From Sporomusaceae bacterium (lineage in GTDB: Bacteria; Bacillota; Negativicutes; DSM-13327): DNA of 12,962 nucleotides. This document shows, one piece after another, positions 7,129 through 12,962 of the stretch (positions are counted from its first letter, which is position 1; every line of letters begins with the position of its first letter). A program made the translations under genes and the position numbers. The DNA lies in NCBI GenBank assembly GCA_027492445.1, contig JAPUES010000099.1, positions 1 through 12,962 of the forward strand. Reading direction: 5' to 3'. The notes below the pieces were generated by a model. The model was given only the letters and a program-made list of their open reading frames with translations, was not told where the DNA came from and did not search any database.

Positions 7129-7141
7129 AATGAGGTACAAA

Positions 7142-7900
7142 ATGGAAAACGTTGATATAATTATATTTTTAATTGTTACTGGTTTCATGGCCTCATTTAT
7201 AGATTCCGTAGTAGGTGGAGGCGGTCTTATTTCCTTACCAGCCTTACTATTAACGGGGCTACCGCCGACAATGGCTCTCGGTACTAATAAAATGGCTAGT
7301 GTAATGGGGAGCCTTACCAGTACTCTTTCTTTTCTACGCTCTGGGAAAATTAATATTCATTTAATAAAATTTTTATTTCCTCTTTCCTTTTTTGGTTCTG
7401 CTCTTGGAGTTATTACAGTACAACAAATACCTTCCCAATTTTTAAAACCATTGGTAATTGTGATGTTACTTCTTGTTACTATTTATACTTTTATGAGAAA
7501 AGAATGGGGCGATACATCAACCTATCAGGGAATAACAAAAAAGACAGCTTATTTAAGCGGTCTTGCTGCTTTTTCTATTGGTTTTTATGATGGTTTTTTT
7601 GGACCGGGGGCAGGTTCTTTTTTTATTTTTGCATTTTTAATGATTGGTTTTGATTTTGTGGTAGCCGCCGGAAACTCTAAGGCTCTCAATTTTGCCAGTA
7701 ATATTGCTGCGGTCGTCACGTTTATATACTTTGACTGTGTTCATTATTATTATGCCATTCCTATGGGGATTGCTATGATCTTTGGTGCTATTGCTGGCTC
7801 TAAATTAGCCATAAAAAAAGGAGCAGCTTATGTTAGACCATTGTTTTTATTTATGTCAATTCTATTGATTGGTAAGCAAATCTGGGATGTAATGCATTAG
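7142..7900 (+). CDS. TauE/SafE-family membrane permease
   Basis: Members of this family are predicted exporters of sulfite, sulfoacetate or other small organosulfur anions; the substrate here is unknown. From the ATG at 7142 the protein has 252 residues, the usual size, with about seven to eight hydrophobic helices and two related halves. The first half shows FIDSVVGGGGLISLPALLL (19-37) and ALGTNKMASVMGS (45-57); the second shows FYDGFFGPGAGSFFIF (148-163) and AGNSKALNFASN (176-187). This repeat with paired Gly-rich and Asn-Lys motifs is typical of the family. TGAGGT lies five bases before the chosen ATG. An in-frame GTG at 7100 would sit inside the ppiB hairpin and is rejected. It is probably transcribed with ppiB by read-through of that hairpin. 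It converges on ytaF across a 44-base gap without a strong terminator. Confidence 0.92.
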   Translation: MENVDIIIFLIVTGFMASFIDSVVGGGGLISLPALLLTGLPPTMALGTNKMASVMGSLTSTLSFLRSGKINIHLIKFLFPLSFFGSALGVITVQQIPSQFLKPLVIVMLLLVTIYTFMRKEWGDTSTYQGITKKTAYLSGLAAFSIGFYDGFFGPGAGSFFIFAFLMIGFDFVVAAGNSKALNFASNIAAVVTFIYFDCVHYYYAIPMGIAMIFGAIAGSKLAIKKGAAYVRPLFLFMSILLIGKQIWDVMH

Positions 7901-7944
7901 TTTATATCCTTATTATATAATTTTGGTATTTGGGGAAGATAAGG

Positions 7945-8583
7945 TTAGAATAGTCTAATGATACCAAGTAAAATTAAGATTATGCCTGGTAAATATGGGA
8001 AACTTTTTTTAATTCTTTCTGAGATAAAATATACTGAAATATAGCTACCGGCACTGATTACCAAAATTTGAATGATACCCATAATAAGAGGAGTGTAAAA
8101 AGGTAAGGGTTCCATTAATGTAGTAGCAAAGGTAGCAATCATATTATCTACACCAAGGGCAAAGCCCAGAAATAATGCTTCTAAGGGATTAATGCCTTGG
8201 GAGTGATCCACATCAGCCAATTCTGGATTAGACATAATATTAATAACTAAGCGACCAATAGAAAAAGTTAACGGACCTGTCAGTGTTCCACCGGTAATAA
8301 TATTTGATAAGACATCCTTTGATAAAAGTTCTCTAATGAGGCTAAATAAGCCAATGAAAATCAGTAATAATGCACCAAATAATAAAGCTAGCTGGGTATT
8401 TATAAAGGCTCCGACTAAAGATGCCGTAGCCATACCTGCAGTTGTACACAAGATGGTAATAATACATACAATTGATATTGAAGTAATTGGTATACAAATA
8501 TTCTTTAAGCCGTAGGCAATGCCAGCAACAAAACCATCAATACTTACGGCAAGTCCTAAGCAGAGGATATAAAATAAATTCAT
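7945..8583 (-). CDS. ytaF: Sporulation membrane protein YtaF (MntP-like)
   Basis: A 212-residue integral membrane protein related to the MntP manganese exporters. In B. subtilis and relatives it is annotated as a sporulation membrane protein of unknown exact role; cation transport is a family-based guess. About six hydrophobic helices form two similar halves, each with an aspartate in the first helix: LGLAVSIDGFVAG (Asp16) and LGFALGVDNMIA (Asp146). The loop ADVDHSQGINPLEA (123-136), resembling an acidic metal-binding turn, is the typical YtaF mark that separates it from plain MntP. AGGAGG lies eight bases before the ATG at 8583. It is divergent from gyrA and appears monocistronic. Its presence is one of the best signs that the host forms spores. 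Confidence 0.92.
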   Translation of the reverse strand: MNLFYILCLGLAVSIDGFVAGIAYGLKNICIPITSISIVCIITILCTTAGMATASLVGAFINTQLALLFGALLLIFIGLFSLIRELLSKDVLSNIITGGTLTGPLTFSIGRLVINIMSNPELADVDHSQGINPLEALFLGFALGVDNMIATFATTLMEPLPFYTPLIMGIIQILVISAGSYISVYFISERIKKSFPYLPGIILILLGIIRLF

Positions 8584-8628
8584 TATTTCAGCCTCCTGTG
8601 GGTGAGTAATTGAGAGTTCTGTCTGAAT

Positions 8629-8659
8629 TAATATATGGAATAAAATAAAAATTGGTGAC
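8629..8659 (-). promoter_or_regulatory. Possible sigma-K-like promoter of ytaF
   Basis: On the minus strand, CATATATTA (complement of 8629-8637) fits the CATANNNTA pattern of late mother-cell promoters, with GTCACC (complement of 8654-8659) 16 bases upstream. The match is short in AT-rich DNA; a vegetative promoter overlapping the dyad at 8666-8692 competes as an explanation. Confidence 0.25.
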
Positions 8660-8665
8660 GATAGA

Positions 8666-8692
8666 ATTATATTATTTGAAATGATTTTTCAA
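8666..8692 (-). promoter_or_regulatory. Possible sigma-A promoter of ytaF
   Basis: Minus-strand TTGAAA (complement of 8687-8692), a 15-bp spacer and TATAAT (complement of 8666-8671). The spacer is short. Both elements lie on the inverted repeat at 8671-8697. Confidence 0.4.
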
Positions 8693-8697
8693 ATAAT
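8671..8697. repeat. Perfect 11-bp inverted repeat between ytaF and gyrA
   Basis: ATTATTTGAAA (8671-8681) and TTTCAAATAAT (8687-8697) around the 5-base spacer TGATT. It overlaps the -35 elements of the candidate promoters on both strands, so it is placed to act as an operator. The minus strand has no gene ending here, so a terminator role for ytaF is excluded. Confidence 0.7.
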
Positions 8698-8715
8698 GAA
8701 TTTTTATGTTATAAT
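8687..8715 (+). promoter_or_regulatory. Promoter of gyrA
   Basis: TATAAT (8710-8715) preceded by TGT gives an extended -10. The -35 candidate TTTCAA (8687-8692) lies 17 bp upstream, inside the right arm of the inverted repeat. The start near 8722 gives a leader of about 33 nt ending in GAGGTGA. Confidence 0.65.
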
Positions 8716-8754
8716 AAGTAATTAGCAGATAAATTGTGTTTTTGAGGTGAGAAT

Positions 8755-11190
8755 GTGGATTTTGGCTTAGGTAAAGTATTACCAATAAGTATTGAACAGG
8801 AAATGAAAAGTTCCTATATCGATTATGCGATGAGCGTTATTGTTATGAGGGCATTGCCTGATGTTCGTGATGGCTTAAAGCCTGTTCATCGTCGTATTTT
8901 ATATGCAATGCATGAAGCAGGGATGGCATCCAATAAACCTTACAAAAAATCAGCACGTATCGTCGGTGAAGTACTTGGTAAGTACCATCCTCATGGTGAT
9001 AGTTCAGTGTATGATGCCATAGTACGTTTGGCTCAGGATTTTTCAACGAGATATTTAATGGTGGATGGACATGGTAACTTTGGCTCTGTTGACGGTGATT
9101 CGGCAGCGGCTATGCGTTATACTGAGGTTAGAATGTCTAAGGTAGCTGAGGCTATGCTTGCTGACATTGAAAAAGATACAGTGGATTTTAGACCAAATTA
9201 TGATGAATCATTAGAAGAACCTAAGGTTCTGCCATCGAAGGTTCCTAATCTTTTAGTAAATGGATCGTCAGGGATTGCCGTAGGTATGGCTACGAATATT
9301 CCACCACATAATTTACGAGAAGTTATTGATGGCTTGATTATGATGATTGATAATTCGGATGTAACCATTCCCGAATTGATGACAGCGATTAAAGGCCCTG
9401 ATTTTCCTACAGGCGGCCTTATTTTAGGTGATGAAGGTATTCGCTCCGCTTATACCACTGGCCGTGGTGTAGTAAAGATGCGTGCCCAAACTCGCATTGA
9501 TAAAATGGCAAATGGCAAACCGCGCATTATCGTGAATGAAATTCCATATCAAGTGAATAAGGCAAGACTCATTGAAAAAATTGCTGAGCTTGTTAGAGAT
9601 AAAGTGATTGATGGCATTACAGATCTTCGTGATGAAAGTGATCGTAATGGTATGCGCATTGTAATTGAACTTAGAAGAGATACCAATGCAGAAGTAATCT
9701 TAAATCAATTATTTAAGCATACCCAACTACAAGATACTTTTGGTATTATAATGCTTGCTTTAGTTGATTCTAGCCCAAGAGTACTTAATTTAAAAGAAGT
9801 ATTATATTACTATCTTGAACATCAAAAAGAAGTGATTGTTCGCCGTACAAACTATGAACTAGCAAAAGCAAAAGCTAGAGCTCATATTTTAGAAGGTCTT
9901 AAAATAGCCCTCGATCATATTGATGCTGTAATTCAAGCAATTCGTGCTTCTAAGACGGTAGATGTTGCTCGCGCGGCTTTAATTGATGGCTTTAATTTAA
10001 GTGAAAAGCAAGCACAAGCTATTTTAGATTTGCGTCTACAACGTTTAACAGGTCTAGAGAGAGAAAAAATCGAAAATGAATATAAAGAGCTTTTAGCTTT
10101 GATTGAATGGCTAGAATCTGTGTTAATGGATGATCAAAAAGTGCTTGATATTATTAAAAATGAATTATTAGATGTGAGAAAACGTTTTGGTGATGATCGC
10201 CGTACCATTCTTACAATGGATACCTCTAACATGGCAATGGGAGATTTAATTGCCGAAGAAGATATTGTCCTCACTCTTACTCATTCTAGCTATATTAAGC
10301 GACTACCTGTTGACACCTATCGCAATCAGAAACGTGGCGGTCGAGGCGTGGCAGGTATGGGGACTAAAGAAGAAGATTTTGTGGAGCATTTATTTGTAAC
10401 TACCACACATCATAATATCTTGTTCTTTACGAATCGGGGAAGAGTATATCGGCTGACGGGTTATGAAATACCAGAAGCTAGTCGTACGTCAAAAGGAACA
10501 TCCATTGTAAATCTATTACCTTTAGAAGGAAAAGAGAGAATTACAGCGGTGATTCCGATTAAAGAATTTTGCAATACCCGCTATTTATTTATGGCCACTG
10601 AAAAAGGTATCGTAAAGAAAACAGAGTTAATGGAATTTAATACCGCCAGGAAGACGGGTTTAATTGCCATTAATCTAGATGAAGATGATGATTTGATTGG
10701 CGTAAAATTAACGAATGGTGAGCAGCATATTCTTATGGGGACGCGCGATGGACTTGCTATTTATTTCCCAGAAACGGATGTTCGTCATATGGGACGTACA
10801 GCCCGGGGCGTAAAAGGTATTAACTTACATAAAGGTGATGCTGTAGTTGGTATGGATACCCTCAAAAAAGACGGTGAAGTACTAACTGTGAGTGAAGAAG
10901 GCTATGGAAAGCGTACTGCTGTGAGTGAGTATCGAGATCAAAAGCGTGGCGGTAAAGGAGTTATTAATCTTAAAGTTACTGAAAAAACAGGTCGAGTGGT
11001 TGGTATTAAAATAGTACAACCTGGTCAGGAACTGATGTTGATTAGTAGTGATGGTATTGTTATCCGCATTGATATTGATGAGATTTCCGTTATCAGTCGT
11101 AATACCCAAGGCGTAAAATTAATGCGTACTGGTGAAAAAGATAAAGTAGTAGCATTAGCTGCTGTTGAGAAAAAGACGGATACAGATTAA
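8755..11190 (+). CDS. gyrA: DNA gyrase subunit A
   Basis: With GyrB it forms the A2B2 enzyme that introduces negative supercoils; the A subunit cuts and rejoins DNA. It has 811 residues, normal length. The N-terminal breakage-reunion domain carries GLKPVHRRIL (40-49), GKYHPHGDSSVYD (75-87) and AAMRYTE with catalytic Tyr122. Ser83 and Asp87 have the residues found in quinolone-sensitive enzymes by E. coli numbering. The C-terminal beta-pinwheel begins near residue 500 with the GyrA box QKRGGRG (525-531), which marks gyrase rather than topoisomerase IV. A second close match, QKRGGKG, lies at 729-735 in a late blade. The start is GTG at 8755, with GAGG seven bases upstream; the ATG at 8753 closes after five codons. 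gyrB is not in the window. A perfect hairpin follows the stop. Confidence 0.98.
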   Translation: MDFGLGKVLPISIEQEMKSSYIDYAMSVIVMRALPDVRDGLKPVHRRILYAMHEAGMASNKPYKKSARIVGEVLGKYHPHGDSSVYDAIVRLAQDFSTRYLMVDGHGNFGSVDGDSAAAMRYTEVRMSKVAEAMLADIEKDTVDFRPNYDESLEEPKVLPSKVPNLLVNGSSGIAVGMATNIPPHNLREVIDGLIMMIDNSDVTIPELMTAIKGPDFPTGGLILGDEGIRSAYTTGRGVVKMRAQTRIDKMANGKPRIIVNEIPYQVNKARLIEKIAELVRDKVIDGITDLRDESDRNGMRIVIELRRDTNAEVILNQLFKHTQLQDTFGIIMLALVDSSPRVLNLKEVLYYYLEHQKEVIVRRTNYELAKAKARAHILEGLKIALDHIDAVIQAIRASKTVDVARAALIDGFNLSEKQAQAILDLRLQRLTGLEREKIENEYKELLALIEWLESVLMDDQKVLDIIKNELLDVRKRFGDDRRTILTMDTSNMAMGDLIAEEDIVLTLTHSSYIKRLPVDTYRNQKRGGRGVAGMGTKEEDFVEHLFVTTTHHNILFFTNRGRVYRLTGYEIPEASRTSKGTSIVNLLPLEGKERITAVIPIKEFCNTRYLFMATEKGIVKKTELMEFNTARKTGLIAINLDEDDDLIGVKLTNGEQHILMGTRDGLAIYFPETDVRHMGRTARGVKGINLHKGDAVVGMDTLKKDGEVLTVSEEGYGKRTAVSEYRDQKRGGKGVINLKVTEKTGRVVGIKIVQPGQELMLISSDGIVIRIDIDEISVISRNTQGVKLMRTGEKDKVVALAAVEKKTDTD

Positions 11191-11198
11191 GGTTTGAC

Positions 11199-11250
11199 AA
11201 TAAGGGCTGTGGTAAACTCGTTTATGAGTTTACCACAGCCCTTATTTAAT
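11199..11250. terminator. Bidirectional intrinsic terminator between gyrA and the glycosidase gene
   Basis: A perfect 21-bp stem (11199-11219 with 11226-11246) has the loop GTTTAT. Arms start AATAAGGG and end CCCTTATT, so each strand reads A-rich before and T-containing after the stem. It begins nine bases after the gyrA stop and ends six bases before the stop of the convergent gene, so it can serve both. Confidence 0.88.
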
Positions 11251-11252
11251 GA

Positions 11253-12887
11253 CTATTTTGTTTTTTCTTCCATCGGTTTATACTCTTTTAATCGAGAGCG
11301 AAATGCATTACTAACCTCTTCATCTTCATCGATGAGATAGATACGACCAGGGATGCCATTCTTATCATAATCAATACCGCTCCACCAAATGGCGACTTTA
11401 ATATTATCATACTTTTTAATAGAATCAAACATGGTGTTAATCCACTGTACTTTGTTACCACCAACAGAATTTGAGCCGAATTCGCTAATCATAAAAGGTT
11501 TTGGAAAAAGTCCAAGGTATTCATTATATAAGGGGTCATAGATTTGATTAAAATCACGCCACTGTTCTCCAGGGAAATAGGTGCCAGTATTATAGCCAGT
11601 TAAACCAATGACATCCACATATTCATCACCAGGATAATATGTCATATAATGGTTCCATTTAAAGTCAGGACGAGAAACATCATGAGGATTCCAGACCCAA
11701 ATAACATTATCGACATCATGCTCATTAAAAATAGTATGAATATAAATCCATAAGGCCTTATAAAGTTCAGCATCTTTACCAGTATAGTAAGCAGAATACC
11801 AGCACCAGTCCCCATTCATTTCATTGTTAAGGCGAAAGATTATAGGATGACCAAAGGTTTTAAGCTGCTTAGCATATTCATGTAAATAATCATCATAGTG
11901 ACCGTCGAGAATGTCATAGATGACACTAGCATTAGGATTTTGATGATTACCTGACAAAGCGTTAGCAAGACCAGGGCGAATGGTCTGCAGGGTAAGTTCT
12001 ACATAGTTATGATTTTCATAGGCCTTTTGGAGGCCATAGAGTGGCAAAGCTTCATCGAGAGTTTGATAACGCAGGATAAAAGAAAATTTCGACTCAAGCT
12101 TTTCTTCTAGTGTTGTTAAATACCTCATGACTTCTGGTGCTGAGGGCTCAAATACACCCCACTGCAGGGTACTAGTAGGAGCAAAATATTTTTGCCAAAA
12201 AGCTTTAGTTTCAGGATTCATCTGAGTCTTAGAATGACCGTAAGGTTTATTCATGTAAGGGGTTCCTTGTGGATTAAAAGCAGTAAAGCTATTAATGATA
12301 TCCAGCTCATTTTCAATGGGCTGATTGGATTTTATAAAAATAGTATAAACTTCATTGCTATTTTTAATGATCTCTCCGCTAACATAGTAATTTTTATCAT
12401 TAGGTACCTTCGATAAATGCCGTCTTGTCCATTTTAATAAATGCACCTTATAATTATTTTTAAAGAATGTTTCATCACGCTCAATACTATGATCTTTAGT
12501 ATTATCAGTAAAACGGTTGCCATAATGTATGTAATCATGAGCATTTGAGGCGGTATTAGTAAAATTATCATAATAAACTTCTATTGTTGTTTGATCATTT
12601 GTAAATAAGGTGCGGATGGGTGATAAAGATACATCAACATTCATATTGATAGGGTAATTTATCGAGTAGCCATTGGCATAATCCGTATAGTGATTCAACC
12701 AAGTATTATAATTTTCAATGGTCTTAAAATCATCGTGTGGTTGTCTGCTATCATCAGTAGTGATAGTACCATTAATAATATAGGTTTTCTCATTAGCAGA
12801 TGAAGGGGATACAAATAAGGTTAAGTAAAGGCATAACAGGATAGAAAATAACATAGTCTTTTGTAAGAAAATATTTATAATAATCAC
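11253..12887 (-). CDS. Secreted GH26-type glycoside hydrolase (beta-mannanase-like)
   Basis: Up to 544 residues. Residues about 12-31 form a signal peptide core (MLFSILLCLYLTLFVSPSSA), so the protein is exported. Residues 36-205 are an N-terminal region I do not recognise (YSINYPINMNVDVSLSP near 74-90). Residues about 215-540 are a GH26-like barrel: FRLNNEMNGDW has the likely acid/base Glu356, and MISEFGS has the likely nucleophile Glu469, with VIGLTGYNTG and AIWWSGID between and after. GH26 includes beta-1,4-mannanases and a few other beta-glucanases, so the substrate is uncertain. The start is unclear. GTG at 12887 overlaps the GAGGTG ribosome binding site and has none of its own, while ATG at 12854 has no ribosome binding site and would drop the only lysine of the signal n-region. 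An ATT at 12881 is well spaced (see findings). It stands alone, convergent with gyrA. Confidence 0.85.
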   Translation of the reverse strand: MIIINIFLQKTMLFSILLCLYLTLFVSPSSANEKTYIINGTITTDDSRQPHDDFKTIENYNTWLNHYTDYANGYSINYPINMNVDVSLSPIRTLFTNDQTTIEVYYDNFTNTASNAHDYIHYGNRFTDNTKDHSIERDETFFKNNYKVHLLKWTRRHLSKVPNDKNYYVSGEIIKNSNEVYTIFIKSNQPIENELDIINSFTAFNPQGTPYMNKPYGHSKTQMNPETKAFWQKYFAPTSTLQWGVFEPSAPEVMRYLTTLEEKLESKFSFILRYQTLDEALPLYGLQKAYENHNYVELTLQTIRPGLANALSGNHQNPNASVIYDILDGHYDDYLHEYAKQLKTFGHPIIFRLNNEMNGDWCWYSAYYTGKDAELYKALWIYIHTIFNEHDVDNVIWVWNPHDVSRPDFKWNHYMTYYPGDEYVDVIGLTGYNTGTYFPGEQWRDFNQIYDPLYNEYLGLFPKPFMISEFGSNSVGGNKVQWINTMFDSIKKYDNIKVAIWWSGIDYDKNGIPGRIYLIDEDEEVSNAFRSRLKEYKPMEEKTK

Positions 12888-12890
12888 CTC
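12887..12890 (-). promoter_or_regulatory. Ribosome binding site of the GH26 gene
   Basis: Minus-strand GAGG, within GAGGTGATT. It is the only good ribosome binding site near this gene and lies five bases before an in-frame ATT (complement of 12879-12881). Its overlap with the GTG at 12887 argues against that GTG being the start. Confidence 0.6.
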
Positions 12891-12904
12891 ATATATAATT
12901 CGAA

Positions 12905-12924
12905 AATAGACTATATAATCTATT
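12905..12924. promoter_or_regulatory. 20-bp near-perfect palindrome upstream of the GH26 gene
   Basis: AATAGACTATATAATCTATT pairs with itself at nine of ten positions per half. On the minus strand it begins just past the predicted transcription start and ends before the ribosome binding site, a usual place for a repressor operator. It is AT-rich, so chance is not excluded. Confidence 0.45.
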
Positions 12925-12932
12925 TCATTCTT

Positions 12933-12938
12933 ATTATA
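12933..12938 (-). promoter_or_regulatory. -10 element of the GH26 gene promoter
   Basis: A perfect TATAAT on the minus strand. The expected -35 region falls at 12956-12961, at the window edge, and shows only a T-rich run, so the promoter may depend on an activator or extend beyond the window. Confidence 0.45.
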
Positions 12939-12962
12939 CCTGACTATACGGTATAAAAAAAT

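Noticed and set aside
7100..7141. Upstream GTG start for the TauE/SafE permease
   Set aside because: It sits inside the stem of the ppiB hairpin and adds 14 residues with no ribosome binding site. ATG at 7142 has TGAGGT at good spacing.
7901..7944. Terminator between the permease and ytaF
   Set aside because: Only weak AT pairings and a distant CCTTAT/ATAAGG pair are visible; none makes a convincing stem with a T-tract.
8584..8754. Replication origin near gyrA
   Set aside because: gyrA often lies near oriC, but there are no DnaA-box clusters, no dnaA, dnaN, recF or gyrB neighbours, and the gap is only 171 bases.
1..12962. Novel multi-gene defence, mobile or biosynthetic system
   Set aside because: All nine genes belong to known families and each appears as an independent or two-gene unit. 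No toxin-antitoxin pair, integrase, direct-repeat array, reverse transcriptase or nuclease is visible.

Overview
This is an AT-rich window (roughly 35-40% GC by eye) that looks like chromosomal core sequence of an endospore-forming Firmicute. The clues are a YtaF-type sporulation membrane protein, an FtsK/SpoIIIE translocase with its own membrane domain, an L,D-transpeptidase carrying copper-amine-oxidase-like repeats (common in Clostridia and Negativicutes), strong GGAGG-type ribosome binding sites and frequent TTG/GTG starts. A member of the Negativicutes such as a Sporomusaceae species is plausible, but this is inference and was not tested. I see no phage, IS element, CRISPR array, tRNA or rRNA.

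Layout. Positions 1-1567 (minus) hold most of ilvD, cut at its 3' end by the window edge. It is preceded by a leader with a classic transcription-attenuator layout and a near-consensus promoter. Positions 1870-4230 (plus) hold ftsK/spoIIIE, divergent from ilvD and closed by a good intrinsic terminator. A LysR-type regulator (4271-5164, minus) is divergent from a secreted YkuD L,D-transpeptidase (5299-6561, plus). The gap between them holds a dyad, a second inverted repeat next to the ribosome binding site, and a match to sporulation-type promoters. A cyclophilin (6646-7077) and a TauE/SafE-family membrane permease (7142-7900) follow on the plus strand, with a strong hairpin between them. ytaF (7945-8583, minus) converges on the permease and diverges from gyrA (8755-11190, plus). 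The ytaF-gyrA gap has a perfect 11-bp inverted repeat shared by two face-away promoters. A perfect 21-bp hairpin separates gyrA from a convergent secreted GH26-type glycosidase (11253-12887, minus).

How the genes fit together. Most are independent housekeeping units: branched-chain amino acid synthesis, chromosome segregation, DNA supercoiling and proline isomerisation. The ones with a possible common theme are cell-envelope and sporulation genes (ftsK/spoIIIE, the L,D-transpeptidase, ytaF). No multi-gene novel system is evident. The most interesting material is in the intergenic regulatory architecture and in the unusual start region and unassigned N-terminal half of the GH26 protein.
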